From NCBI RefSeq assembly GCF_030409335.1, contig NZ_JAUFPN010000125.1, forward strand, positions 38,908 through 73,296: a stretch of DNA of 34,389 nucleotides, in the 5' to 3' direction. The position numbers were made by a program, and so were the translations under genes. The notes beneath the pieces were generated by a model. That model did not search any database. It saw nothing but the letters and a program-made list of their open reading frames with translations, and was not told the origin of the DNA. Shown one piece after another: positions 23,904 through 32,220 of this stretch. Within the stretch, counting starts at the first letter, position 1; each line of letters begins with the position of its first letter. This stretch comes from Paeniroseomonas aquatica. Lineage in GTDB: Bacteria > Pseudomonadota > Alphaproteobacteria > Acetobacterales > Acetobacteraceae.

Positions 23904-24650
23904 ATGCTGAAGATCGAAGGACTGACCGCCGAGGTCGAGGGCAAGCCGATCCTCAAGGGGATCGACCTGGAAGTGCCCGATGGCGAGATCCATGCCATCA
24001 TGGGCCCCAACGGCTCCGGCAAGTCCACGCTGTCCTACGTGCTCGCCGGCCGCGACGGCTACGAGGTCACCGGCGGCACCGCCCACTTCAACGGCGTCGA
24101 CCTGCTGGGCCTGGAGCCGGAGGAGCGCGCCGCGATCGGCGTGTTCTTGGCCTTCCAGTATCCGGTGGAACTCCCCGGCGTCGGCAATGCCAATTTCCTC
24201 CGCACGGCGCTCAACGCCCAGCGCCGCGCCCGTGGCGAGGGCGAGCTCGACGCCATGCAGTTCCTGAAGGCGGCCCGCGCGCGGCTGAAGGAGCTGCAGA
24301 TGTCGGAGGAGATGCTGAAGCGCGGCGTCAACGTCGGCTTCTCCGGCGGCGAGAAGAAGCGCAACGAGGTGCTGCAGATGGCGTTGCTGCGCCCGAAGCT
24401 CGCCATCCTCGACGAAACCGACAGCGGCCTCGACATCGATGCGCTGAAGATCGTGGCCGATGGCGTGAACGCGCTGCGGGCGCCGGAATTCTCCTCCCTC
24501 GTCATCACCCACTACCAGCGCCTGCTCGACTACATCGTGCCGGACCGGGTGCATGTGCTGATGGCCGGCCGCATCGTCAAAAGTGGCGGGCCCGAGCTGG
24601 CGAAGGAGCTGGAGGCGACCGGCTATGCCTCCGTCCAGGCGGCGGCATGA
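23904..24650 (+). CDS. sufC: Fe-S cluster assembly ATPase SufC
   Basis: The 248-residue ABC-type ATPase powers conformational changes of the SufBCD complex. GPNGSGKS (34-41) is Walker A, GFSGGEKKRNE (about 145-155) is the SufC-specific signature, LAILDETDSGLD (about 166-177) is Walker B with the D-loop, and VITHYQRLL is the H-loop. AFQYPVELPGV is the Q-loop region typical of SufC. It has no membrane partner, as expected. The stop overlaps the sufD start by 4 bases. Confidence 0.98.
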   Translation: MLKIEGLTAEVEGKPILKGIDLEVPDGEIHAIMGPNGSGKSTLSYVLAGRDGYEVTGGTAHFNGVDLLGLEPEERAAIGVFLAFQYPVELPGVGNANFLRTALNAQRRARGEGELDAMQFLKAARARLKELQMSEEMLKRGVNVGFSGGEKKRNEVLQMALLRPKLAILDETDSGLDIDALKIVADGVNALRAPEFSSLVITHYQRLLDYIVPDRVHVLMAGRIVKSGGPELAKELEATGYASVQAAA

Positions 24651-25936
24651 ACGCCGCGGTGAACAGCGGCGCCGAGGGCTTCCTGCACCGCTTCGACGGG
24701 CTGCGGGCGCGGCTGCCCGGCACCCGCATGCCCTGGGTGCAGGCCCTGCGCGAGGACGCCGCCACGCGCTTCCGCAGCGCCGGCTTCCCGACCCGCCGGG
24801 TCGAGGCCTGGAAGTACACCGACCTCCGCCCCGTCTCCGACGCTGGCTTCGATGAGGCGCTGAGCATCCTCGGCGATTCCGCCGACCTGCCGGCGCCGCT
24901 GTGCGACCGCCGCGCCGTCTTCGTCGATGGCCGTTTCCGCGAGGATGCCTCGACCCTCGGCAGCGCCGAATTCGCCGTCGACGGCCTGGCGCAGCGGCTG
25001 CCTCAGCTCGAGGGGCGGCTCGGCAGCTTGGCGCGGCCGCAGGAGGAGCCGCTGGTCGCGCTGAACACCATGCTCTTCGAGGACGGGCTGGTGGTCACCG
25101 TCCCGGCCGGCGTCGCCGGCGGGCTGCTGGAGCTCGCCTCCTTCGCCAGCGGCAGCGAGCGCCCGGCCGCCTTCCATCCGCGCCACCTGATCCGGCTGGA
25201 GGCGGGCGCCAGCCTGACCATCGTCGAATCCGCCCGCGGCCCCGCCGAAACCCGCTACCTGCACAACCCGGTCTTCGAGATCGAGGTCGCCGAGGGCGCG
25301 ACCCTGACCCATACCCGGGTGCAGCAGGAAGGCGCCAAGGCGTTCCAGCTCGGCACCATCTATGCCCGGGTCGAGGCCGGCGGCACCTACGACAATTTCA
25401 CCCTCAACGCCGGCGGCCGGCTGGTGCGGAACGAGATCCACGTCACCCTCGCCGGCCCCCGCGCCACCTGCCACATGAACGGCGCGCAGCTGCTGCGCCA
25501 CGGCCAGCACGCGGATACCACCACCTTCCTCGACCATGCGGCGCCGGATTGCGCCAGCCGGCAGACCTACAAGACGGTGCTCTCGGGCAAGTCGCGCGGC
25601 GTCTTCCAGGGCAAGATCCACGTCCACCAGGTTGCCCAGCGCACCGACGGCTACCAGATGAACCAGGCGCTGCTGCTCAGCCCGGACGCCGAGATCGACA
25701 GCAAGCCGCAGCTCGAGATCTATGCCGACGACGTGAAGTGCAGCCATGGCGCGACCGTCGGCGCGCTGGATGCGGAGCAGCTGTTCTACCTCCGCGCCCG
25801 CGGCATCCCGGAGGAAGCGGCGCGGTCCATGCTGGTGCAGGCCTTCCTCGCCGAGGCGATCGAGGGCGTCGCCGATGCGACCAGCCGCGCCGCGCTGGAA
25901 GCCGCCGTCAGCGGCTGGTGGGAGCCGGCGGCATGA
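24647..25936 (+). CDS. sufD: Fe-S cluster assembly protein SufD
   Basis: The protein has 429 residues. The N-terminal helical part contains RRVEAWKYTDLRPV, typical of SufD; the beta-helix core ends with SKPQLEIYADDVKCSHGATVG, where C365 and H367 match the conserved cysteine and histidine of E. coli SufD. It pairs with SufB in the scaffold. ATG 24647 overlaps the sufC stop (ATGA) and its own stop overlaps sufS in the same way, so sufC, sufD and sufS are translationally coupled. Confidence 0.97.
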   Translation: MNAAVNSGAEGFLHRFDGLRARLPGTRMPWVQALREDAATRFRSAGFPTRRVEAWKYTDLRPVSDAGFDEALSILGDSADLPAPLCDRRAVFVDGRFREDASTLGSAEFAVDGLAQRLPQLEGRLGSLARPQEEPLVALNTMLFEDGLVVTVPAGVAGGLLELASFASGSERPAAFHPRHLIRLEAGASLTIVESARGPAETRYLHNPVFEIEVAEGATLTHTRVQQEGAKAFQLGTIYARVEAGGTYDNFTLNAGGRLVRNEIHVTLAGPRATCHMNGAQLLRHGQHADTTTFLDHAAPDCASRQTYKTVLSGKSRGVFQGKIHVHQVAQRTDGYQMNQALLLSPDAEIDSKPQLEIYADDVKCSHGATVGALDAEQLFYLRARGIPEEAARSMLVQAFLAEAIEGVADATSRAALEAAVSGWWEPAA

Positions 25937-27162
25937 GCTTCGACGTCGCCCGCATCCGCCAGGACTTCCCCATCCTCGGCAGCATGGTCCGCGGCAAGCC
26001 GCTGGTCTTCCTCGACAGCGGCGCCTCGGCGCAGAAGCCGCGTGCCGTGGTGCAGGCCATGGTCCGCAGCATGGAGGAGCGCTATGCCAACGTGCATCGC
26101 GGCGCCTACCAGCTCAGCGAGGCCGCGACCGCCGACTACGAGGCCGCCCGCGCCGCCGTCGCCCGCTTCCTCAACGCGGCCGATCCGCGCGAGGTGATCT
26201 TCACCGGCAACAGCACCGCCGCCATCAACCTCGTCGCCCATAGCTGGGGCCGCGGCGTGATGCGGCCGGGCCAGGCGGTGTTGATCAGCGAGCTCGAGCA
26301 CCACGCCAACATCGTCCCCTGGCAGATGCTGCGGGACGACGGCCGGGGCATCGAGCTGCGGGTCTGCCGCGTCACCGACAGCGGCGAGCTCGACATGGAG
26401 GATCTCGCGGCCAAGCTGGCCGACGGCAAGGTCGGGCTGGTCTCGATCGCCCATATGTCGAACGTGCTCGGCACCGTCGTGCCGGCCGAGCGCATCGTTG
26501 CCATGGCCCATGCCGCCGGCGCCAAGGTGCTGTTCGACGGCAGCCAGGCGGTGGTGCACCGCAAGGTCGACATGCAGGCGCTCGGCGCCGACTTCTACGT
26601 CTTCACCGGCCACAAGCTCTACGGCCCGACCGGCATCGGCGTGCTCTGGGCCCGGCTGGAGCACCAGGAGCGCATGCCGCCCTTCCTTGGCGGCGGCGAC
26701 ATGATCGCCTCGGTCAGCTTCGAGCGCACCACCTGGGCCGAGCCGCCGGCGAAATTCGAGGCCGGCACGCCGCCGATCGTCGAGGCCGTCGGCCTGCATG
26801 CGGCGATCGACTACGTGACCGCCATCGGCATGCCGGCGGTCGAGGCGCATGAACGCACCCTGGTCGACCATGCCATGCGGCGGTTGTCCGACATCGACGG
26901 GCTGTCGCTGCTCGGCGCGGCGCAGGACCGCGGCGGCGTCTTCGCCTTCGGCCTCGACAATGCCCATGCGCACGACCTGGCGACGCTGCTCGACCGCGCC
27001 GGCATCGCGGTGCGGGCCGGTCGGCACTGCGCCGAGCCGCTGCACGCCCGCTTCGGCGTCGAGGGCGGCACCTGCCGCGCCTCCTTCGGCCTCTACACCA
27101 CCGAGGCCGAGATCGACTACCTGGCGGAAGCACTGACCAAGGCGAGGGAGTTCTTCTCCTGA
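25933..27162 (+). CDS. sufS: cysteine desulfurase SufS
   Basis: This 409-residue PLP enzyme takes sulfur from cysteine and passes it to the SUF scaffold. FPILGSMVRGKPLVFLDSGASAQKP is the family start. FDGSQAVVH binds the cofactor, K228 in FTGHKLYGPTG is the PLP lysine and C366 in RAGRHCAEPL is the persulfide cysteine. Both match E. coli SufS (K226, C364) within two residues. A sufU gene overlaps the stop by one base; no sufE is in the window, so SufU is the likely sulfur acceptor. Confidence 0.98.
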   Translation: MSFDVARIRQDFPILGSMVRGKPLVFLDSGASAQKPRAVVQAMVRSMEERYANVHRGAYQLSEAATADYEAARAAVARFLNAADPREVIFTGNSTAAINLVAHSWGRGVMRPGQAVLISELEHHANIVPWQMLRDDGRGIELRVCRVTDSGELDMEDLAAKLADGKVGLVSIAHMSNVLGTVVPAERIVAMAHAAGAKVLFDGSQAVVHRKVDMQALGADFYVFTGHKLYGPTGIGVLWARLEHQERMPPFLGGGDMIASVSFERTTWAEPPAKFEAGTPPIVEAVGLHAAIDYVTAIGMPAVEAHERTLVDHAMRRLSDIDGLSLLGAAQDRGGVFAFGLDNAHAHDLATLLDRAGIAVRAGRHCAEPLHARFGVEGGTCRASFGLYTTEAEIDYLAEALTKAREFFS

Positions 27163-27629
27163 TGTTCGATGACCTGCGCGACCTCTACCAGGAAGTCATC
27201 CTCGACCACGGCCGCAAGCCGCGGAACCTGCGGCGGCTGCAGGATGCCGACCGCAGCGCAAAGGGCGACAACCCGATGTGCGGCGACCGGATGGAGCTGT
27301 TCCTGAAGCTGGCGCCCGACGGCAGCATCGCCGATGCCGCCTTCGAGGGCCGCGGTTGCGCCATCTCCATGGCCAGCGCATCCTTGATGACCGAGACCGT
27401 CAAGGGCAAGTCGGCGGCCGAGGCGCATAAGCTCGGCGAGGGCTTCCGGGCGCTAGCGATGACCGGCACCTGCCCGGATTGCGGCGCCTCGCTCGCCGAT
27501 GAGATGGAGCGGCTGCAGCCGCTCTCGGGCGTGCATGAATTCCCGAGCCGGGTGAAATGCGCGACCCTCGCCTGGCACACGCTGAATGCCGCCCTCGATG
27601 GCGGCAGCAAGGAGGCGAGCAGTGAGTGA
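27162..27629 (+). CDS. sufU: SufU-type sulfur acceptor with extra CxxC
   Basis: The protein has 155 residues. The SufU/IscU core is clear: NPMCGDRM with C40 and D42, EGRGCAISMASASLM with C66, and RVKCATLAWHTL with C133. These match the zinc ligands of Bacillus SufU, which accepts sulfur from SufS. The segment between C66 and C133 is the SufU-type insertion. Here it also carries GTCPDCGAS, adding a C104-x2-C107 pair that Bacillus SufU lacks as I recall it. That pair could bind metal or form a disulfide. The start overlaps sufS by one base (TGATG) and the end overlaps sufT by 8 bases. Confidence 0.94.
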   Translation: MFDDLRDLYQEVILDHGRKPRNLRRLQDADRSAKGDNPMCGDRMELFLKLAPDGSIADAAFEGRGCAISMASASLMTETVKGKSAAEAHKLGEGFRALAMTGTCPDCGASLADEMERLQPLSGVHEFPSRVKCATLAWHTLNAALDGGSKEASSE

Positions 27630-27993
27630 GGATATCGCCGTGACCCATGGCGCCTGGACCCCCGAGGGCGAGACCCCGCCGCCGGCGCAGAAGGTCAGCG
27701 AGGACGCCATCATCAGCGTACTGAAGACCGTCTTCGACCCGGAAATCCCGATCGACATCTACGAGCTCGGCCTGATCTACGCCGTCGAGATCGAGGATGA
27801 CGGCAAGGTCAAGGTCGAGATGACCCTGACCACGCCCTCCTGCCCCTCGGCGCAGGAGCTGCCGGCGCAGGTCGAGGAAAGCGTTCGCCTGGTACCTGGC
27901 GTGACCGACGTGACGGTCGAGGTGGTCTGGGATCCGCCCTGGGACCAGGGCCGGATGAGCGAGGACGCCAAGCTCGCCATGAACATGTATTGA
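27622..27993 (+). CDS. sufT: SUF-associated DUF59/MIP18 protein SufT
   Basis: The protein has 123 residues from GTG 27622, chosen because AAGGAGG (27609-27615) lies 6 bases upstream. SVLKTVFDPEIPIDIYELGLIYAVEI is the DUF59 core and LTTPSCPSAQELPAQVEESV carries the conserved cysteine. VVWDPPWDQGRMSEDAKLAMNMY is the usual C-terminus of the SUF-linked group. In other bacteria SufT helps mature Fe-S proteins under high demand. It sits between sufU and sufA, as is common in SUF operons of this type. Confidence 0.94.
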   Translation: MSEDIAVTHGAWTPEGETPPPAQKVSEDAIISVLKTVFDPEIPIDIYELGLIYAVEIEDDGKVKVEMTLTTPSCPSAQELPAQVEESVRLVPGVTDVTVEVVWDPPWDQGRMSEDAKLAMNMY

Positions 27994-28006
27994 GGGAGGC
28001 CGCACC

Positions 28007-28390
28007 ATGAGCACGACAATTGACCCCCCTGGCCAGACCCCCGCCCGCACCCGCCGGGCCTTGCCGCCGCTGATGCAGCTGACCGAAGGCGCCGCCGAGC
28101 GCCTGCGTCGGCTGTACGAGGCGGGGGGCGAGGGCCGCCTGCTGCGCATCGGCGTCAAGACCAAGGGCTGTTCCGGCCTCTCCTACGACCTCACCTGGGT
28201 CGACGGGCCGCAGAAGGGCGACGAGAGCGTGACGGACAAGGGCGTGACCGTGCTGGTCGACAGCAAGGCCAGCCTGTTCCTGATCGGCACGGTGATGGAC
28301 TACGAGCAGAAGGCCATGTCGGCCGGCTTCACCTTCACCAACCCGAACGAGAAGGGCCGCTGCGGCTGCGGCGAGAGCTTCCACGTCTGA
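28007..28390 (+). CDS. sufA: HesB/IscA family Fe-S carrier SufA
   Basis: The protein has 127 residues. KTKGCSGLSYDLTW gives C55, and GRCGCGESF at the end gives C119 and C121, the three cysteines of A-type carriers. It would take clusters from SufBCD and pass them to target proteins. The N-terminus is about 15 residues longer than the minimal family and Pro/Arg-rich. GGGAGG (27993-27998) precedes ATG 28007 by 8 bases. It is the last recognised SUF gene and is followed by two hairpins before the amidase. Confidence 0.95.
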   Translation: MSTTIDPPGQTPARTRRALPPLMQLTEGAAERLRRLYEAGGEGRLLRIGVKTKGCSGLSYDLTWVDGPQKGDESVTDKGVTVLVDSKASLFLIGTVMDYEQKAMSAGFTFTNPNEKGRCGCGESFHV

Positions 28391-28412
28391 GTCGCCCACA
28401 TCCGGGCGGCCG

Positions 28413-28437
28413 GCTGCCTGGACAAGCGCCGGGCAGC
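28413..28437 (+). terminator. probable end-of-operon hairpin after sufA
   Basis: GCTGCCTGG pairs with CCGGGCAGC in a 9-bp stem with one G-T wobble and a 7-base loop, 22 bases past the sufA stop. Only GCGATT follows, so the T-tract is weak. It would separate the SUF operon from the amidase, possibly with read-through. Confidence 0.4.
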
Positions 28438-28448
28438 GCGATTGACTG

Positions 28449-28469
28449 GCGCTCCGCCGGACGGAGCGC
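28449..28469 (+). promoter_or_regulatory. hairpin covering the ribosome site of the second amidase
   Basis: GCGCTCCG/CGGAGCGC is a perfect 8-bp stem with a 5-base loop. The only ribosome-binding-like sequence before ATG 28478, GGAG at 28463-28466, lies inside the right arm. Pairing would hide it. It could restrict translation or serve as a second part of the SUF terminator. Confidence 0.35.
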
Positions 28470-28477
28470 AGCGCATC

Positions 28478-29869
28478 ATGACCCATTATTCGCCGCGGGA
28501 ATTCCGCGCCCTCACCTGGCATGACGCGGTGCCGGGCTTCGCGGCCGGCACCGCCACGCCGCGCGGCTACCTCGAGGGTTGCCTCGAGACCATCGCGTCG
28601 CGCGAGCCGGTCGTTCGCGCCTGGGTGGTGCTGAACGAGGCCGGCGCGCGCGAAGCCGCCGATGCCAGCACCGCGCGCTGGCGGTCCGGCCGGCCGCTCT
28701 CGCCGATCGACGGCATGCCGGTCGGCATCAAGGACCTGCTCGAGACCCGCGACATGCCGACGCAGATGGGCTGCGCGGCCTATGAGGGCAATTTCCCCCG
28801 CCGCGACAACGCCGCCGTCTGGGCGCTGCGCGAGGCCGGGGCCGTCATCCTCGGCAAGACCGTGACGGCCGAGCTCGGCGGCAGCCATCCCGGGCCGACC
28901 ACCAACCCCTTCGATCCCGCCCGCACGCCCGGCGGCTCCTCCTCCGGCTCGGCCGCAGCGGTGGGCGCGCGCATGGTGCCGGTCGCCATCGGCACCCAGG
29001 TCGGCGGCTCGATCATCCGCCCCGCCGGCTATTGCGGCAATGTCGCGCTGAAGCCGACCCAGGGCGGCATCAACCGCGGCGAGCGCCAGGCCACCAGCAT
29101 GAGCACCCATGGCCCGCATGCCGGCTGCCTCGAGGACATGTGGCAGGTGGCGATCGAGATCGCCCGCCGTGCCGGCGGCGATCCCGGCCGGCTCGGCCTG
29201 TTCGGCCCGGCGACGCCGCCGCCGGCCCGCCCCCCGGCGACGCTGGCGGTGCTGGAGGCCGAGGGCTGGGCGCTGCTGGACGCGGCCAGCCGCACCGTCT
29301 TCGAGACCCTGCTCGACCGGCTGCGCGCCCAGGGCGTCACGGTGCTGCGACGCGGCGACCACCCGCTGCTGCAGGCCTTCGAGCGGTCGCTGGAAGGCGT
29401 GCAGGCGCTGACCAACGGCATCACCGCCTGGGAGAACCACTGGGCCCTGCGCAACCTCATCGCGCAGCAGCCGGAGGGCGTCAGCCAGCGCGCCCGCGGC
29501 GTCGTCGCCCTGGCCGAGGCGATGTCTCCGGAGGACTACCGGATGCTGATCCTGCAGCGCGAGGAGCTGCGCCGGCGGCACGCGGCGCTCGCCCCGCTGG
29601 CGGAGGCGCTGATCGCCCCGGCCTCGCCGGGCCCGGCGCCGCTCTGGGCCGGGGATGTCCCGGGGCAGCCGCTGGCCAAGCGGCCCACCGGCGATGCCGT
29701 CTACAACACGCCGAGCTCGGCGCTCGGCGCGCCGGTGGTGACGGTGCCGCTGGCCGCGGTGGGCGGGATGCCGCTGGGCATCCAGCTCATGGGCCAGCCA
29801 CATGCGGATGCGGCGGTCACCGCCGTGGCCCGCTGGGTGCAGGCGACGGTGGCGCCGGTCGTCGGCTGA
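28478..29869 (+). CDS. amidase signature family hydrolase
   Basis: The protein has 463 residues. The Ser-cisSer-Lys triad is visible as K85 in PVGIKDLLE, S154 in TPGGSSSGSAAAV and S178 in GTQVGGSIIRPAGYCG. MPLGIQLMG near the end is the usual closing motif. It differs from the amidase at 3317-4714 in the length of the middle region and in most non-core residues, so this is not a recent duplication. ATG 28478 is preferred over TTG 28442. It lies on the same strand as sufA but after two hairpins. The substrate is unknown. Confidence 0.92.
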   Translation: MTHYSPREFRALTWHDAVPGFAAGTATPRGYLEGCLETIASREPVVRAWVVLNEAGAREAADASTARWRSGRPLSPIDGMPVGIKDLLETRDMPTQMGCAAYEGNFPRRDNAAVWALREAGAVILGKTVTAELGGSHPGPTTNPFDPARTPGGSSSGSAAAVGARMVPVAIGTQVGGSIIRPAGYCGNVALKPTQGGINRGERQATSMSTHGPHAGCLEDMWQVAIEIARRAGGDPGRLGLFGPATPPPARPPATLAVLEAEGWALLDAASRTVFETLLDRLRAQGVTVLRRGDHPLLQAFERSLEGVQALTNGITAWENHWALRNLIAQQPEGVSQRARGVVALAEAMSPEDYRMLILQREELRRRHAALAPLAEALIAPASPGPAPLWAGDVPGQPLAKRPTGDAVYNTPSSALGAPVVTVPLAAVGGMPLGIQLMGQPHADAAVTAVARWVQATVAPVVG

Positions 29870-29881
29870 CCCGGCCGGGCC

Positions 29882-30889
29882 TCAGATCACCGCGCTCGAC
29901 CAATCCGCGGGGACGTAGCGGTAGCCGCCGCCGTCCTTGGCGAAGTAGCCATTGGCGGGGAAGGGGAAGTGGTAGCCGGTGGTGCGGATGCGGTCGGTCG
30001 AGACCATGTCCAGCACCTTGCGCCGGGTCGCCTCGGCCCTGTCGGCGTCGAAGTCGAAGACCGCGTGGTAGCCCGGCCGGGCCGCAAAGAGCTCGGGGCG
30101 GTTGGTCACGTCGGCCATGAAGACCGCCTGGGCGCCGCCGTCGGCGATCCGGTAGATGGTATGGCCGGGGGTATGGCCGAAGGCATCGATGGCGGTGATG
30201 CCCGGCACCGGCTCGGCACCCGCCTTGAGGCGGGTGATCTTGCCGGCATAAGGCGCCAGGCGGCGGGCGCTATTGGCGAAATTGCCGCGCTGGCCCTCGG
30301 GGCTGCGGCTTTCGTTGGCCGTGTCGCCGAACCAGGCGATCTCGGCCTCCGGCAGGAAGATCTCGGCATTCGGGAAGGCCGCGGCATTGTCGGCGCCGAG
30401 CAGGCCGTTCACGTGGTCGCCGTGGAAGTGGCTGAGGATGACCGCGTCGACCTTGGCCGGATCGATGCCCGCGGCCGCCATGTTGCCGATCATCTTGCCA
30501 TTGGTCGCATTCGGCGGGGTGATGCCGTTGCCGCTGTCGAAGACCACCAGCTTGGTCGGGGTCTGGACGAAGGTGACGGTGAAGGGGATGCGGAAGCTGT
30601 CGGTCGGCAGGAACTGCGCCGCCAGCACCGCCTGCACGTCGGCCAGCGGGGCATTGCGGACGAAGGCCTCGATCGGCCGGGTGAAGGACCCGTCATGCAC
30701 CGTGGTGACGGTGAAGCCGCCGACCTTGAAGCGGTAGAAGCCCGGCGCCTGCGGCGAAGCGGCGGCGGCGGCCGGCGCGGTCTGGGCGGCAGCGCCACGG
30801 AGCAGGGCCGGCGCGGCGAGAGCGGTGGCGAGGCTGCCCAGGGCAAGGCGGCGGCTGGCAGGGATCATTGCGGCAAGGCTCCGGTTCAT
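29882..30889 (-). CDS. exported MBL-fold hydrolase, lactonase-like
   Basis: The protein has 335 residues. ASRRLALGSLATALAAPALLRGAAAQ is an export signal; its RR pair followed by a hydrophobic run is compatible with Tat but lacks the full consensus. SHFHGDHVNGLLG (about 153-165) holds the HxHxDH site; DAFGHTPGHTIY and FMADVTN supply further metal ligands and YHFPFPANGYF closes the domain. The pattern resembles periplasmic lactonase-like MBL enzymes, some of which degrade acyl-homoserine lactones. The substrate is not determined. ATG 30868 is an alternative start that would place the twin arginines close to the N-terminus. Confidence 0.88.
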   Translation of the reverse strand: MNRSLAAMIPASRRLALGSLATALAAPALLRGAAAQTAPAAAAASPQAPGFYRFKVGGFTVTTVHDGSFTRPIEAFVRNAPLADVQAVLAAQFLPTDSFRIPFTVTFVQTPTKLVVFDSGNGITPPNATNGKMIGNMAAAGIDPAKVDAVILSHFHGDHVNGLLGADNAAAFPNAEIFLPEAEIAWFGDTANESRSPEGQRGNFANSARRLAPYAGKITRLKAGAEPVPGITAIDAFGHTPGHTIYRIADGGAQAVFMADVTNRPELFAARPGYHAVFDFDADRAEATRRKVLDMVSTDRIRTTGYHFPFPANGYFAKDGGGYRYVPADWSSAVI

Positions 30890-30942
30890 CGCCCTATTGG
30901 TGGGGAGGATGCCGGCGCAATCAAGTTATTCCGGCCGCATCG

Positions 30943-32220
30943 TCACCGGGCGAAGGCGACCACCGCCTCGAGGTGCGGCGACCAGAGGAACTGGTCCACC
31001 GGCGTCGCCGCCACCACCCGGTAGCCGGCCGCGTGCAGGGATTTCGTATCCTTGGCCAGCGCCGCCGGATTGCAGGAGACGTAGACGATGGCCGGCACCC
31101 CGGCCCTGGCCAGCAGCCCGACCTGCTCGGCGGCGCCGGCATAGGGCGGGTCCAGCACGACGGCGGCGAAATCCTTGAGGTCCGGCCCGGCCAGCGGCTG
31201 CCGGTCGAGGTCGCGCTTCACCGCATGGACCTTCACCCCGCCCTTGCCGGCGGCGCAGGCCAGCGCCGCGACCGCATCCGGCAGGCTCTCGAAGGCAGTG
31301 ACGCGCCCGCGCGCCGCCAGCGGGATGCTGAGCGTGCCGATGCCGGCATAGAGGTCGGCGATATTGCCGCGGCCGAGCAGCTTCTTCGGCAGCCCGGCCA
31401 GCATGGCGGCGATGATCGCCGCCTCGCCCGGGGCGCTGGCCTGCAGGAAGGCGCCCGGCGCCGGCACCACCTCGGTACCCGAGAGCAGATGCCGCACCGC
31501 GCCGATCTGCGCCGCGACCTCGGCCCCGGCGCCCTTGCCGGCCCAGGCGATGCGCGGGATGCCGACGCGGGTCGCCAGCGCCGCCAGGGCGCGGCGGTCC
31601 GGCATGGTCAGCGGCGCGTCGGTCCGCAGCAATATGTCCGGCCCGCTGCTGAGCATGTTGATCACCGCCGAGCCGAGCCGGCGGAGGCCCTCCAGGTGCT
31701 GCAGCGTCTCGGCCAGCGCCGGCAGCAGCGCCACCAGCGCCGGCAGCAGCACGTGGCATTCCCGCATCGGCACCAGCGCCGTGGTGCCGCGCTGGTGGAA
31801 GCCGATGTTCACCCGCCCGTCGGGGAGGCGCTCCAGGCCGAAGTCGGCGCGCTGGCGGCAGTTGCGCGGGGTTGCCACCAGCTCGGCCACCGGGGCGTCC
31901 TCGAAGCCGGCGCGGGCCAGCGCCTCGACCAGCCGGGCGCGCTTCCATTCGGCATAGGGGGCAGGGGCCCAGTGCTGCAGCACGCAGCCGCCGCAGGTGG
32001 GGAAATGCACGCAGGGCGGGGCGACGCGGTCGGGGCTCTCGGTGAGCCAGCCCTCGGCCTGGGCCACCCGGGCCTCGCCGCGCTTGCCGATGATGCGGGC
32101 GCGCACAACCTCGCCGGGCAGGGTCTGCGGCAGGAAGACCGGGCCGCCGTCGTGGCGGGCGGTGCCGTCGCCGGCCGCGCCCATCTGGTCGACGGTAAGT
32201 TCAAGCAGGTCCGACATCAT
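30943..32220 (-). CDS. class I SAM-dependent RNA m5U methyltransferase with Fe-S cluster site (RlmD/TrmA family)
   Basis: The protein has 425 residues. An N-terminal TRAM-like domain (about 1-60) precedes the cluster cysteines C70, C76, C79 (PPCVHFPTCGGCVLQHW) and probably C155 (RECHVLL). NIADLYAGIGTLSIPLA is the SAM motif, VVLDPPYAG the catalytic loop and IVYVSCNPAALAKD carries nucleophile C383. This is the RNA uracil-C5 methyltransferase family, acting on 23S rRNA or tRNA; the exact uridine cannot be read. Tandem ATGs at 32220 and 32217 follow GGAG by 1 and 4 bases, so 32217 may be used. It overlaps the DUF2721 gene by 20 bases. It is a probable client of the SUF system. Confidence 0.93.
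   Translation of the reverse strand: MMSDLLELTVDQMGAAGDGTARHDGGPVFLPQTLPGEVVRARIIGKRGEARVAQAEGWLTESPDRVAPPCVHFPTCGGCVLQHWAPAPYAEWKRARLVEALARAGFEDAPVAELVATPRNCRQRADFGLERLPDGRVNIGFHQRGTTALVPMRECHVLLPALVALLPALAETLQHLEGLRRLGSAVINMLSSGPDILLRTDAPLTMPDRRALAALATRVGIPRIAWAGKGAGAEVAAQIGAVRHLLSGTEVVPAPGAFLQASAPGEAAIIAAMLAGLPKKLLGRGNIADLYAGIGTLSIPLAARGRVTAFESLPDAVAALACAAGKGGVKVHAVKRDLDRQPLAGPDLKDFAAVVLDPPYAGAAEQVGLLARAGVPAIVYVSCNPAALAKDTKSLHAAGYRVVAATPVDQFLWSPHLEAVVAFAR

Noticed and set aside
27809-29803. 664-codon minus-strand frame across sufT, sufA and the second amidase
   Set aside because: It crosses three real genes and two hairpins and has no motif.
3317-29869. Two amidase genes as a possible recent duplication
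   Set aside because: They share only the catalytic motifs; length of the middle region and surrounding residues differ too much for recent copies.
29870-29879. CCCGGCCGGG palindrome between the second amidase and the exported MBL gene
   Set aside because: It has no room for a hairpin loop without losing most of the stem, so I do not call it a terminator.
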